From Ectothiorhodospiraceae bacterium (GTDB lineage: Bacteria > Pseudomonadota > Gammaproteobacteria > HK1), in the NCBI GenBank assembly GCA_024234875.1, contig JACKNM010000010.1, positions 62,001-126,000 on the forward strand: DNA of 64,000 bases, written 5' to 3'. Every line of letters starts with the position of its first letter. Position 1 is the first letter of the stretch. Shown here piece by piece: positions 16,701 through 25,165 of this stretch. The notes under the pieces were generated by a model. The model worked only from the letters and a program-made list of their open reading frames with translations, was not told the DNA's origin and did no database searches. Both the position numbers and the translations under genes were made by a program.

Positions 16701-17900
16701 GGCGAAGGGGTCATTGGTGCCGTTGTTGACATACAGGCGCAGCGGTTGGCTGCTGTTCCCGACGACGAGGTCGAGGTCGCCGTCGCCGTCGATGTCGCCG
16801 AGTGCGACGGCGGTGGTGATCTGGGCGTCGGCCGTGATGTCGGTGCCGGTGACGCCGGCGAACGGGTCTGCAGAGCCGTTGTTGAGGTAGAGCCGGTTGG
16901 GCTGGAAGGTGCTTCCAGCGACGAGGTCGAGGTCACCGTCGCCATCGATGTCGCCAAGCGCGACGGCCGACGTGCTCTGTGCGTCGGCGGTGATATCGGC
17001 GCCGGTGACGCCGGCGAACGGGTCATTGGTGCCGTTGTTGAGATACAACCGGTTGGGCTGGTCGGTGTCCCCGGCGACGAGGTCGAGGTCGCCGTCGCCG
17101 TCGACGTCGCCGAGCGCGACGGCCGAGGTGCTCTGGGCGTCGGTGGTGATGTCGGTACCGACGATGCCGGCGAAGGGGTCGGCGGTGCCGTTGTTGAGAT
17201 ACAGGCGGTTGCGCTGGCTGAACGCGTTCCCGGCGACGAGGTCGAGGTCGCCGTCCCCGTCGACGTCGTCCAGCGCGAGGGCGAAGGTGGCGTCGGCATC
17301 TGCGGTGATGTCGGAGCCGGTGACGCTGGCGAAGGGATCGGCTGTCCCGTTGTTGAGATACAGGCGGTTGGCCTGACCGAAGCCGTTCCCGGCGACGAGG
17401 TCGAGATCGCCGTCGCCGTCGACGTCACCGAGCGCGACGGCCGAGGTGCTCTGAGCGTCAGTGGTGATATCGGTGCCGACGACCCCGGCGAAGGGGTCGC
17501 CGGTGCCGTTGTTGAGATACAGGCGGTTGGGCTGGTCGGGGGAGTTCCCGGCGACGAGGTCGAGGTCGCCGTCGCCGTCGACGTCGCCGAGTGCGACGGC
17601 GGCGGTGTCCTGGGCGTCAGCGGTGACGTCGGTGCCGGTGACCGTGCTCGGGTCGAAGGCGCCGCGGCGTGCTCTGCGGAAGGCGAGCACCAGCGCCTGC
17701 TCTGCGGGCGACCATCGCGCGGTGGTGGTGGCGTCGCGCCCGGCGGCGGAGGAGAAGTCCTCGGTGATGGTCAGGGTGTCGGCGGCGCGGGTGCTCGCTG
17801 GCACGAACGCCATCAGCAGGGCCAGGCCGAGTGCCAGCGCACCGGCGCGCTCGGGCAGCGGGCACCGGCAGGACGGATCGGCGTCTCGTCGAACGGGCAT
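13707..17900 (-). CDS. Secreted FG-GAP/VCBS repeat protein with TSP3-like C-terminus, locally frameshifted
   Basis: The gene would encode about 1397 residues from ATG 17900, which has AGGAGGTG upstream. Residues 1-40 include a signal peptide (ALALGLALLMAFVPASTRAA). Then come about 21 tandem units of 52-60 residues, each with a calcium-binding ALGDVDGDGDLDLVAGN and a NRLYLNNGTADPFAGV segment. This is the FG-GAP/VCBS beta-propeller type seen in surface and adhesion proteins. After the last unit are aspartate-rich thrombospondin-type-3-like calcium repeats (DTDGDG, DDDDDGVADADD, DRDGDGIGDACDPRDD) and a distinct C-terminus CFPIPAGNGWFAMVCL. At 15140 one base is extra and near 15159 one is missing compared with sibling repeats. 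Together they restore the frame but create TGA at 15150-15152. As given, translation stops about two-thirds through. A sequencing error is possible. There is no PEP-CTERM motif. Confidence 0.8.
14380..17650 (-). repeat. Tandem coding repeats, about 156-180 bp, about 21 units
   Basis: Nearly every unit contains the + strand string GAGGTCGAGGTCGCCGTCGC or a close variant, plus TTGAGATACAGGCGGTTGGG. The period is about 156 bp, with occasional longer units. The units are highly similar at DNA level, including silent positions, which points to recent duplication or gene conversion. Slippage-prone repeats like this also make assembly errors likely. Confidence 0.85.
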
Positions 17901-18001
17901 CACCGGGCGGCACCTCCTTCCTGGAGCGGGGCCGCGGTGGATTGGCGACCCGTACCCTGGTCGACCCGCCGACCGGTCACCGAGCGAGGGTGGCGGAGAC
18001 C

Positions 18002-18031
18002 GTAGCGCCCGAGTCCCCTGGCGGGCGCTAC
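18002..18031. repeat. Perfect 10-bp inverted repeat upstream of the FG-GAP gene
   Basis: GTAGCGCCCG and CGGGCGCTAC flank a 10-base loop. It lies about 100 bp upstream of the FG-GAP start and about 230 bp downstream of the shikimate-dehydrogenase-like gene. It could be a REP unit or a terminator for the latter. The rest of 17901-18261 shows no gene. Confidence 0.5.
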
Positions 18032-18261
18032 CGGATCCGACCGCTCGCGAGGGCCAGGGTCGTTCCGTACCAGAACGCCCCTGGTGCCGCACCCCGGGGG
18101 TGTGGCGTGGCCGACGGTCCGCCCGAGTGTGCCCCAAGCGTTACGACGGGTTCAATCCTGTGCGGCGCCGGAGCGAGGGGGGCCGCTGGCCGCCGCCCGC
18201 CTCGCCGCCCGGGCCTCGCCCGGTCGACGGCGCCGCGTGGCGCGCCGGTCCGACGCCGCCG

Positions 18262-19056
18262 TCAGTCGATCGGCACGCCGAGGTAGCGCGCGAACAGCGC
18301 CGCCTGCGGCACCGTCATCTCCGGGCCGGTCTGCACCCCGCACCCGCGGCTGCGAGCGGCCTCGAGGAACGGCGTCGTCACCGGGTCGGTGACCACGTCG
18401 GTGACGAACGCATCCGGGTCGATTCGCTCGGCCGGCAGCGGCAGCGGATCGCCCGCGCGCATCCCGAGCGGGGTCGCGTTGGCGATGATGCCGAAGCGCT
18501 GGCCTGGCTCCACCACGTCGCCCACCGCGGTGCCGGGATAGGCGCGCCGCAGATGCGCGAGCAGCCGCTCGCGGCGCGCCTCGTCGATCTCGAGCACCAC
18601 CACCCGGCGCGCCCCGGCGCCGGCGAGCGCATCGGCAATCGCCGAGCCGACGCCACCGCCACCGACCACCAGGGTGTCCATCCCCTTCGGGTCCACGCCG
18701 TTGGCGGCGAGCGCCGCGAGGTAGCCCAGCCCGTCGACCATGTCGCCGACCAGGCGTCCGTCCGGCTCGCGCCGAACCACGTTGCAGGCGCCGAGGAGCC
18801 TCGCCCGCGGGCTCGTCTCGTCACACGCGGCGAACGCGGCCTGCTTGTAGGGGACGGTGACCAGGATTCCGAGGTTGTTCTCCAATCGGCGGTGCAGCGC
18901 GAAGAATGCCTCCACCGCCCCCTCGCCGACGTCGAACGGCACCACCACCACGTCCTGGCCGGTGGCCTCGAATCTGCCGTTGAGGTTGCCGGGGCTCTTC
19001 ACCTGCGCGATCGGGTGGCCGAGCATCGAGATGACCCGGGTCTTGCCGGTGACCAT
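18262..19056 (-). CDS. Shikimate-dehydrogenase-like oxidoreductase (AroE family)
   Basis: This 264-residue protein starts at ATG 19056. The N-terminal half is the shikimate-binding domain: VISMLGHPIAQVKSPGNLN corresponds to the S-K-S-P loop of AroE, and ILVTVPYKQAAF holds the catalytic lysine. GDMVDGLGYLAAL keeps the catalytic aspartate. The C-terminal half is an NAD(P) Rossmann domain (DTLVVGGGGVGSAIADALAG). The first serine of the AroE substrate loop is replaced (AQVKSP instead of AHSKSP) and NTDG has become MVDG. It is therefore likely a catabolic or diverged member rather than the biosynthetic AroE. It diverges from the cyclohexanecarboxylate-type operon, so a hydroaromatic acid (quinate or shikimate type) is a reasonable substrate guess. 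Confidence 0.85.
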   Translation of the reverse strand: MVTGKTRVISMLGHPIAQVKSPGNLNGRFEATGQDVVVVPFDVGEGAVEAFFALHRRLENNLGILVTVPYKQAAFAACDETSPRARLLGACNVVRREPDGRLVGDMVDGLGYLAALAANGVDPKGMDTLVVGGGGVGSAIADALAGAGARRVVVLEIDEARRERLLAHLRRAYPGTAVGDVVEPGQRFGIIANATPLGMRAGDPLPLPAERIDPDAFVTDVVTDPVTTPFLEAARSRGCGVQTGPEMTVPQAALFARYLGVPID

Positions 19057-19080
19057 ATGTGACTCCTCGAGACCATTCGG

Positions 19081-19121
19081 CGCCTGCGCCGATGCGGCGC
19101 AGGCGAGCGGTTTGCTATCCT
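19081..19121 (+). promoter_or_regulatory. Divergent operator/promoter: 10-bp inverted repeat plus extended -10
   Basis: CGCCTGCGCC-GATGC-GGCGCAGGCG (19081-19105) is a perfect palindrome lying between divergent genes. It is followed by TGCTATCCT (19113-19121), an extended -10 element for the plus-strand operon. The palindrome would overlap the -35 region, which fits a repressor site. No regulator gene is adjacent. Confidence 0.5.
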
Positions 19122-19190
19122 GCCCCGCCCGGCCGAACGACGCCAACACCACGGCGCCCGGCCCGATCCCGCCCGCGGAGAGAGGCAGTC

Positions 19191-19970
19191 GTGAGCTACG
19201 AGACGATCCTGTATCACGAGGACGGCCCGGTCGGCACCATCACCCTGAACCGGCCCGACGACGGCAACATGTTCACCGCAAAGACCTGCATCGAGGTGCG
19301 GGACTGCATCGAGGCGATTCGCGGCGAGACCCGCACCCGCGTGGTGGTGCTGACCGGCGCCGGCGACCGCTTCTTCTGCATCGGCGGGCGCAAGGAGGGG
19401 TTGGAGGACACCCGGCTCTACGCCGGCACACTGCCGACGCTCGACATGTACGAGGCGCTCGACCGGCTGCAAAAGCCGGTGATCGCGAGCGTCAACGGCT
19501 ACGCGGTCGGTGGCGGCAACGTGCTGCAGATGATGTGTGACATGACGATCGCCAAGGAGAGCGCGATCTTCCGCCAGGTCGGGCCGATGATGGGCTCGTT
19601 CGACGCCGGCTACGGCACCTGGTACCTCGAGGATCTCGTCGGCAAGAAGAAGGCGAAGGAGATGTGGTACTGCAACCAGAAGCTGACCGCGCGCGAGGCG
19701 CTGGCGATCGGCCTGGTCAACCGCGTGGTCCCGGACGACGAGCTTCCCGCGCGCACCCGCGAGTTCGCGCTCGAGGTGGCCGAGCGCGGCAGTTTCGCGC
19801 TGGCCTCGGTGAAGGCCGCGTTCAATGCCCGCCACGGCGGGGTCTCGGGGCTCGCGCGGATGGCGCACGATCTCCTGTTGCGCGCCTACCTCGACAGCGA
19901 CGAGTCGAAGGAGCTCGGCGACGCGTTCCGCAACCGCAGAACGCCGGATCCCGACAAGTTCGGACACTGA
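19191..19970 (+). CDS. BadI-like 2-ketocyclohexanecarboxyl-CoA hydrolase (crotonase family)
   Basis: This 259-residue crotonase-fold enzyme starts at GTG 19191 behind GGAGAGAGG. Several segments match BadI/MenB-type ring enzymes closely: VTLTGAGDRFFCIGG-type oxyanion loop (VVVLTGAGDRFFCIGGR), GYAVGGGNVLQMMCDMTIA, and IFRQVGPMMGSFDAGYGTWY followed by GKKKAKEMWY. The QVGPxMGSxDxGYGT and KKAxExWY signatures set BadI apart from ordinary enoyl-CoA hydratases. BadI opens the 2-ketocyclohexane ring to pimelyl-CoA. It is the first gene of the operon and lies 50 bp before the ligase gene. A MenB-like Claisen role is the main alternative, but the neighbours favour BadI. Confidence 0.8.
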   Translation: MSYETILYHEDGPVGTITLNRPDDGNMFTAKTCIEVRDCIEAIRGETRTRVVVLTGAGDRFFCIGGRKEGLEDTRLYAGTLPTLDMYEALDRLQKPVIASVNGYAVGGGNVLQMMCDMTIAKESAIFRQVGPMMGSFDAGYGTWYLEDLVGKKKAKEMWYCNQKLTAREALAIGLVNRVVPDDELPARTREFALEVAERGSFALASVKAAFNARHGGVSGLARMAHDLLLRAYLDSDESKELGDAFRNRRTPDPDKFGH

Positions 19971-20020
19971 GACCACGCGGCGCGCCGCGCCGCGACCCGA
20001 GGCCCGACGAGGCGACGCCC

Positions 20021-21658
20021 GTGCGACCCTTCCTCACCCTGCACGACCCCGCCCACGCCCGCGAGCACTACGCGCGCGGGGTCTGGCGCGACGAGACGTT
20101 CTACGGCCTCCTCTGCCGCTGGGCGAGGGAACGGCCCGACGCGCTCGCGCTGCGCGACGCCGCCACCCGACTCACCTGGAGCGAGGTCCGCGGCCGGGTC
20201 GACGCCCTCGCCGCGCGATTTCGTGCCGATGGCCTGGTCGGCGGCGACCGCGTCTCGTTGTGGATGTCGAACCGCGTCGAGGCGGTGATCGCCTTCCTCG
20301 CCTGCTCGCGCGAGGGGCTCGCCTGCAATCCGTCGCTCCACCGCACCTACACCTGCGCCGAGATCGCGACCCTGCTCGAGCGGCTGCGCACCCGGGTGCT
20401 GATCACCGAGCCCGGCTGGGGCGCGGACCGTGACCGCGTCGAGCTCGCCCGGGTGCTCGAGCCGCTGGCGGATCTCCGCGCCGTCTACCAGGCCGACGAT
20501 CTCCCCGCGACCGGCGCCGCGCCGCCGACGCCCGCGGTCACCTCGCCGGACAAGGTCGCCTATCTCGCCTTCACCTCCGGCACCACCGGCATGCCGAAGT
20601 GCGTGATGCACTCCGACAACACGCTGCTCGCCAACGCGCGCGACCTCGCCCGAGACTGGGGCCTCGGTCCCGACACCCGCCTCCTGAGCCTGAGCCCGGT
20701 CTCGCACCACATCGCCTGGGTCGGCGTCTCGCAATGGCTGCTCGGTGGCTGCGAGTACATCGTCGACCGTCCACCCGCGGGGATGACCCGGCTCGACTGG
20801 CTGGTCGAGACCGGCGCCACCTACGTGATGGGCGTGCCGACCCACGCCATGGACATGCTGGCCGAGCAACGCGCGCGCGGCATCGAGCGGCTCGGCGCGG
20901 TCGAGACCTTCTACATGGCCGGCGCGCCGATCCCGCCGACCGTCGCCGCGAGCTTCGTCGCCCAGGGCATCAAGCCGCAGAACGTGTACGGGATGACCGA
21001 GAACTCGTCGCATCAGTACACCCACCCCGCCGACGACACCGACACCATCGTCGCCACCTGCGGGCGCGGCGGACCGGCCTACGAGGTGCGCATCTTCGAC
21101 GCCGACGACTGCGATCGCGACGTCGGGCGCGGCGTGGTCGGGCAGATCGGCGGGCGCGGTGCTGCCCTGATGCTCGGCTACTTCGCCAACCAGCAGGCGA
21201 CCGAGGAGAGCTTCAACCGCGACGGGTGGTTCATGTCGGGCGACCTCGGGATGCTCGACGAGCAGGGCAACCTGCACGTCACCGGGCGGCTGAAGGACAT
21301 GATCATCCGCGGTGGCAAGAACATCTATCCCGCCCACGTCGAGGCGGTGACGCTGCGCCACCCCCTGGTGGAGCGGGCGGCGATGTTCGCGGTCGCCGAC
21401 GAGCGCCTCGGGGAGCGCGCGTGCATGGCGGTGCTCGGTACCATCGATGCCGACACCCTGATCGCGCACCTGCGCGCGGCGGGGGTCTCGGTCTACGACC
21501 TGCCCGAGTACTTCCTGCGCGTCGACGCCTTCCCGCTCACCGCGAGCGGGAAGATCCTGAAGCGCGAGCTCGTCGAGATGGCGAGGCGTGGCGACATCGC
21601 CCCGCAGCCGGTGCGTCGCCAGCCGAGGACCGAGCCCAAACCGGAGAGCCAGACATGA
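20021..21658 (+). CDS. AliA-like cyclohexanecarboxylate-CoA ligase (AMP-forming)
   Basis: This 545-residue adenylate-forming enzyme starts at GTG 20021. The P-loop-like AMP motif AYLAFTSGTTGMPKCVMHSD is at residues about 182-201, the A5 motif NVYGMTENSSHQYTHP at about 320, GWFMSGDLGMLDEQG (A7) and GRLKDMIIRGGKNIYPAHVE (A8) follow, and the catalytic lysine is in PLTASGKILKREL (A10) near the C-terminus. Length and the SGTTGxPKCVMHS and MTENSSHQY variants agree with AliA-type alicyclic acid CoA ligases. It would activate cyclohexanecarboxylate or a related cyclic acid at operon entry. Its stop overlaps the next start (ATGA), showing coupling. Confidence 0.8.
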   Translation: MRPFLTLHDPAHAREHYARGVWRDETFYGLLCRWARERPDALALRDAATRLTWSEVRGRVDALAARFRADGLVGGDRVSLWMSNRVEAVIAFLACSREGLACNPSLHRTYTCAEIATLLERLRTRVLITEPGWGADRDRVELARVLEPLADLRAVYQADDLPATGAAPPTPAVTSPDKVAYLAFTSGTTGMPKCVMHSDNTLLANARDLARDWGLGPDTRLLSLSPVSHHIAWVGVSQWLLGGCEYIVDRPPAGMTRLDWLVETGATYVMGVPTHAMDMLAEQRARGIERLGAVETFYMAGAPIPPTVAASFVAQGIKPQNVYGMTENSSHQYTHPADDTDTIVATCGRGGPAYEVRIFDADDCDRDVGRGVVGQIGGRGAALMLGYFANQQATEESFNRDGWFMSGDLGMLDEQGNLHVTGRLKDMIIRGGKNIYPAHVEAVTLRHPLVERAAMFAVADERLGERACMAVLGTIDADTLIAHLRAAGVSVYDLPEYFLRVDAFPLTASGKILKRELVEMARRGDIAPQPVRRQPRTEPKPESQT

Positions 21659-22422
21659 TGCCGAGACTGGAGCGGCGCGGGGAGGCGGCGCTGATCGTCC
21701 TCGACCGGCCCGAGGCGCTCAACGCGTTGTCGTTCGACATCGTGCGCGCGCTCGGCGAGCGGCTCGACGAGGTGGCGACGAGCGACGCACGGGTGCTGGT
21801 GATCACGGGTGCCGGCGAGCGCGCGTTCTGCGCCGGCGCCGACATCAAGGAGCTGCGCCATCGCGACCTGGTGGCGCAAAAACGCGGCGCCGAGCTCGGC
21901 CAACAGGTGTTCTCGAAACTCGACACCCTGCCCATGCCCTCGGTCGCGGTGATCAACGGCTACGCCTTCGGCGGCGGGCTCGAGCTCGCTCTCGCCTGCA
22001 CGTTCCGTCTCGCCACCGCCAACGCGAAGATGGGCCTGCCGGAGATCAAGCTCGGTCTGATTCCAGGCTACGGTGGCACCCAGCGTCTGCCGCGGGTGAT
22101 CGGCGAGGCGCGGGCGCTGGAGATGATCCTCACCGGCCGCACCGTGGACGCGGTCGAGGCCGAGCGCATCGGCCTGGTCCACCGCATCGTCGACGGCGAG
22201 CCGATCGAGGCCGCGCTCGACTACGCGCGGGCGTTCACTCGTTACAGCCTGCCAGTGCTCGGCTTCGCGCGCGACGCGGTGCGACGCGCGCTCGACGTGC
22301 CGGTGCACGAGGGATTGAAGATCGAGGCCGATCTCTCGACGCTCGCGTTCCGCACCGCCGATGCCGAGGAGGGGATGGCGGCGTTCGAGGCCAAGCGCGA
22401 GGCGGTGTTCCGCGATGCCTGA
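21655..22422 (+). CDS. BadK-like enoyl-CoA hydratase
   Basis: This 255-residue crotonase starts at ATG 21655 and overlaps the ligase stop by 4 bp. Both catalytic glutamates of hydratases are present: GYAFGGGLELALACTFRLAT and MGLPEIKLGLIPGYGGTQRL. The oxyanion loop is RAFCAGADIKEL. It should add water across a 2,3-double bond of a cyclic enoyl-CoA, as BadK does with cyclohex-1-ene-1-carboxyl-CoA. Generic short-chain hydratase activity is possible; the operon position decides the call. Confidence 0.82.
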   Translation: MMPRLERRGEAALIVLDRPEALNALSFDIVRALGERLDEVATSDARVLVITGAGERAFCAGADIKELRHRDLVAQKRGAELGQQVFSKLDTLPMPSVAVINGYAFGGGLELALACTFRLATANAKMGLPEIKLGLIPGYGGTQRLPRVIGEARALEMILTGRTVDAVEAERIGLVHRIVDGEPIEAALDYARAFTRYSLPVLGFARDAVRRALDVPVHEGLKIEADLSTLAFRTADAEEGMAAFEAKREAVFRDA

Positions 22423-23122
22423 GGCCCAGATCGTCGTGACCGGCGCGAGCCGCGGCATCGGCGCGGCCATCGTGACCGAGCTCGTCGCGCGCGGACGCGC
22501 GGTGGTGGGGCTCTCGCGCGGCGGTGAGTCGCCGGCTGGACGCGCCATCGCCTGCGACGTGACCGACGAGGCGGCGGTTCGCGTCGCCCTGGCCGAGATC
22601 GCGAGCGCCGGTCCGATCGCGGCGCTGGTGAACAATGCCGGCCTGCACCTCGCCGATCCTTCGGCCACGCTGACCACCGCGCGCTACGAGCAGGTGATGG
22701 CGTTGAACGCCACCGCGGTGATGGTCGGCTGTCGCGAGGTCCACCCGCACCTGGTCGCGAACGGCGGTGGCTGCATCGTCAACATCGGCTCGTTCTTCGA
22801 CAAGCTGGGGGTGGCCGAGAATCTCGCCTACTGCGCGTCGAAGGCGGCGGTCGGCGCGATGACCCGCTGCCTCGCGGTCGAGTGGGCGCGTGATCACATC
22901 GCGGTCGTCGACGTCGCGCCCGGCTACATCGAGACCGATCTCAATCGCGACTTTCTCGCGCGCGACTCGGTGCGGCGTTTCCTGGAGCGGCGGATACCGG
23001 TCGGGCGACCGGGCACCCCGCAGGAGGTGGCGCGGCTGGTTGCCGCCATCGTGTGCGCCGACATCCCGTTCCTCACCGGCGAGACGATCTACCTCGACGG
23101 CGGCCAGGGGATGGCGCACTGA
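22415..23122 (+). CDS. BadH-like SDR, 2-hydroxycyclohexanecarboxyl-CoA dehydrogenase candidate
   Basis: This is a 235-residue classical short-chain dehydrogenase from ATG 22415, overlapping the hydratase stop by 8 bp. TGASRGIG near the N-terminus binds the cofactor, NNAG follows at about residue 70, and the catalytic set appears as NIGSFFDKLGVAENLAYCAS-K (Ser, Tyr, Lys). DVAPGYIETDLN is the usual post-catalytic loop. It would oxidise the ring hydroxyl to a ketone, the step before BadI. SDRs are promiscuous, so the substrate rests on context. Confidence 0.8.
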   Translation: MPEAQIVVTGASRGIGAAIVTELVARGRAVVGLSRGGESPAGRAIACDVTDEAAVRVALAEIASAGPIAALVNNAGLHLADPSATLTTARYEQVMALNATAVMVGCREVHPHLVANGGGCIVNIGSFFDKLGVAENLAYCASKAAVGAMTRCLAVEWARDHIAVVDVAPGYIETDLNRDFLARDSVRRFLERRIPVGRPGTPQEVARLVAAIVCADIPFLTGETIYLDGGQGMAH

Positions 23123-24288
23123 TGCGGCTGCTCGAACAGATCGCCGCGCGGCGGGTGTGGACCGACGAGGAGCGCCTGGTGCTCGACCAGGTCCGGCGCA
23201 TGGCCGACGAGGTGATCGCGCCGGCCGCCGCCGCCAACGACCGCGCCGGCACCTTTCCGTGGGACAACGTGCGCGCGATCAACGCGCTCGGCCTGAACCA
23301 GATGTTCGTGCCCGAGACCTACGGCGGCGCGCCGATGTCGTATCGCCTGTATCTCGAGTGCGTGGCGATCATCTCGGAAGCCTGCGCCGCGACCGGCATC
23401 ATATGGGCGACCACGTTCCACGGCATGAAGCCGTTGATCGACTTCGGCACCGAGGCGCAGTGCGCACGGCTGCTGCCGGCGATCGCCGAGGGCGGCCTCG
23501 GCGCGTTGGTGATCACCGAGGAGACCGCCGGCTCCGACGCGACCGGGATGCGCACGCGGTTTCGGCCTGATGGCGACCACGTGGTGGTCGACGGCGCGAA
23601 GCTCTTCATCACCAACGGTGACGTGGCCGACCGCTTGCTGGTCTTCGGCAAGTGGTCGGAGATCGACGATCCGAAGGCCGCGATCACTGCGGCGGTGATC
23701 GAGCGCGGCACTCCGGGGCTCTCGGTGGTGCGGCTGGAGGACAAGCTCGGCCATCGTGCATCGTCGACCGCCGCGCTCGCCTTCGACGGCTGCCGCATCC
23801 CGCGCGACAACGTGCTGGTCGGTCCGGGCGAGGGGCTGCGAGTCCTCCTCACCTCGCTCAACAAGTCGCGCCCGAGCGTCGCCTGTCACGCGCTCGGCAT
23901 CGCGCGCGCGGCGTTCCGCGACATGGTCGCGTACATGAACGAGCGGCGTCAGTCGGGGCGGCGGATCGCGGAGTTTCAGGGCAATCAGTTCATGCTCGCG
24001 GATCTGGCGTCGGAGCTCGCGATGGTCGAGCGCTGGATCGACTACGTGGCCGAGCTGGTCGAGTCCGACGCCGGTGACTTCGGGCTGGAGGCGTCGATCG
24101 CGAAGCTGCGCGCATCGGATCTGGCCATGCGCATGACCACCGAGGCGGTGCAGATGCACGGCGGGTACGGTTACTGCACCGACCACCGCGTCGAGCGCCT
24201 GATGCGCGACGCGAAGATCACCCAGATCTGGGAGGGCACCAACCAGGTGCACCGCCAGCTCATCGGCAGGAGCTTCTTGAAGCGATGA
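23122..24288 (+). CDS. Acyl-CoA dehydrogenase (AliB/BadJ-like)
   Basis: This 388-residue flavoprotein starts at ATG 23122, sharing one base with the SDR stop (TGATG). It has the three acyl-CoA dehydrogenase domains: the N-terminal helical part, GALVITEETAGSDATGMRTR (FAD/substrate), and the C-terminal helical part with VQMHGGYGYCTDHRVERLMR and the end signature DAKITQIWEGTNQVHRQLIG. The catalytic base is expected in the loop before YGYC or at IWEGTN, with the E of WEGT available. It would introduce the 1,2 double bond into cyclohexanecarboxyl-CoA (AliB role). It needs an electron-transfer flavoprotein, which is not encoded here. Confidence 0.85.
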   Translation: MRLLEQIAARRVWTDEERLVLDQVRRMADEVIAPAAAANDRAGTFPWDNVRAINALGLNQMFVPETYGGAPMSYRLYLECVAIISEACAATGIIWATTFHGMKPLIDFGTEAQCARLLPAIAEGGLGALVITEETAGSDATGMRTRFRPDGDHVVVDGAKLFITNGDVADRLLVFGKWSEIDDPKAAITAAVIERGTPGLSVVRLEDKLGHRASSTAALAFDGCRIPRDNVLVGPGEGLRVLLTSLNKSRPSVACHALGIARAAFRDMVAYMNERRQSGRRIAEFQGNQFMLADLASELAMVERWIDYVAELVESDAGDFGLEASIAKLRASDLAMRMTTEAVQMHGGYGYCTDHRVERLMRDAKITQIWEGTNQVHRQLIGRSFLKR

Positions 24289-25163
24289 CCACGATTCGAA
24301 CCGTCGGCGTGTGCGGCGCCGGCGGCACCATGGGGGCCGGAATCGCGATCGTCAGCGCGCGCGCGGGGTTCGACACGGTGTGCTTCGACGCCGACGCCGC
24401 CGCGCTCGACCGCGCCCGCGCGCAGACCGAGGGTTTCTTCGGCAAGTCGGTCGAGCGCGGCAAGCTGTCGGCCGAGGCACGCGACGCGGCGCTCGCGCGC
24501 ATGACCGCGACCACCGACCTCGGCGCCCTCGCCGGCTGTGACCTCGTCATCGAGGCGGTATTCGAGGATCTGGCGGTGAAGCGCGAGCTGCTCGCGCGTC
24601 TCGACCAGGTCTGCCCCGAGCACACCGTCTACGCCTCGAACACCTCGACCCTGTCGATCACCGAGATCGCCGGCGGCTGCGCGCGGCCCGACCGCGTGGT
24701 CGGCATGCACTTCTGCCTGCCGGCGCAGCTCATGCGTCTCATCGAGGTGTCGCCAGGGATCGCGACCTCGCCCGAGACGTTCGCGGCCGCCTGGGCCTGG
24801 ACCGAGGCCGCCGGGCAGACTCCGGTGCGCACCGAGGACCGGCCCGGCTTCATACTCAATGCGTTGCTGGTGCCGTTCAACAACGACGCCATCCGCGCGG
24901 TGGAGGCAGGGGTTGCGAGCGCCGCGGACGTCGACCGTGCCATCAAGGGCGCGCTCGGCTACAAGATGGGTCCACTGGAGTTGATCGACCTCGTCGGGCT
25001 CGACACCCAGGTGCGTCTGTGCGAGGCGTTCTATCCCATCACCCTCGACCCGCGCGCGGCGGCGCCGCCGCTGCTGCGCCGGATGGTGGCGGCGGGTCAT
25101 CTCGGGCGGAAGTCCGGGCGTGGCTTCTACACCTACGACGGCCGCGCGATGTTCGGAGGTTGA
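24285..25163 (+). CDS. 3-hydroxyacyl-CoA dehydrogenase
   Basis: This is a 292-residue NAD-dependent dehydrogenase from ATG 24285, overlapping the acyl-CoA dehydrogenase stop (ATGA). TVGVCGAGGTMGAGIAIVSA is the dinucleotide-binding motif, and YASNTSTLSITEIAGGCARP followed by VVGMHFCLPAQLMRLIEV carries the conserved S and H (catalytic H in GMHF) of the family. VRTEDRPGFILNALLVPFNN begins the C-terminal helical domain. It likely acts in beta-oxidation of the ring-opened dicarboxyl-CoA (pimelyl-CoA type). No thiolase is seen in the window. Confidence 0.88.
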   Translation: MTTIRTVGVCGAGGTMGAGIAIVSARAGFDTVCFDADAAALDRARAQTEGFFGKSVERGKLSAEARDAALARMTATTDLGALAGCDLVIEAVFEDLAVKRELLARLDQVCPEHTVYASNTSTLSITEIAGGCARPDRVVGMHFCLPAQLMRLIEVSPGIATSPETFAAAWAWTEAAGQTPVRTEDRPGFILNALLVPFNNDAIRAVEAGVASAADVDRAIKGALGYKMGPLELIDLVGLDTQVRLCEAFYPITLDPRAAAPPLLRRMVAAGHLGRKSGRGFYTYDGRAMFGG

Positions 25164-25165
25164 AC

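Noticed and set aside
14380..17650. CRISPR-like array of regular repeats
   Set aside because: Period is about 156-180 bp, units code for FG-GAP domains, and there are no spacer-repeat boundaries or cas genes.
16335..18005. 556-residue plus-strand open frame
   Set aside because: Repetitive GDEVEVAVAVDVAE translation is the shadow of the FG-GAP repeats on the minus strand; no start context or domain.
18130..18190. GGGTTCAATCC resembling a tRNA T-loop
   Set aside because: No flanking acceptor or anticodon stems; T-stem arms do not pair.
20599..22422. 607-residue continuous open frame across ligase and hydratase genes
   Set aside because: The upstream two-thirds is an out-of-frame shadow of the ligase; only the ATG at 21655 onward is a real crotonase.
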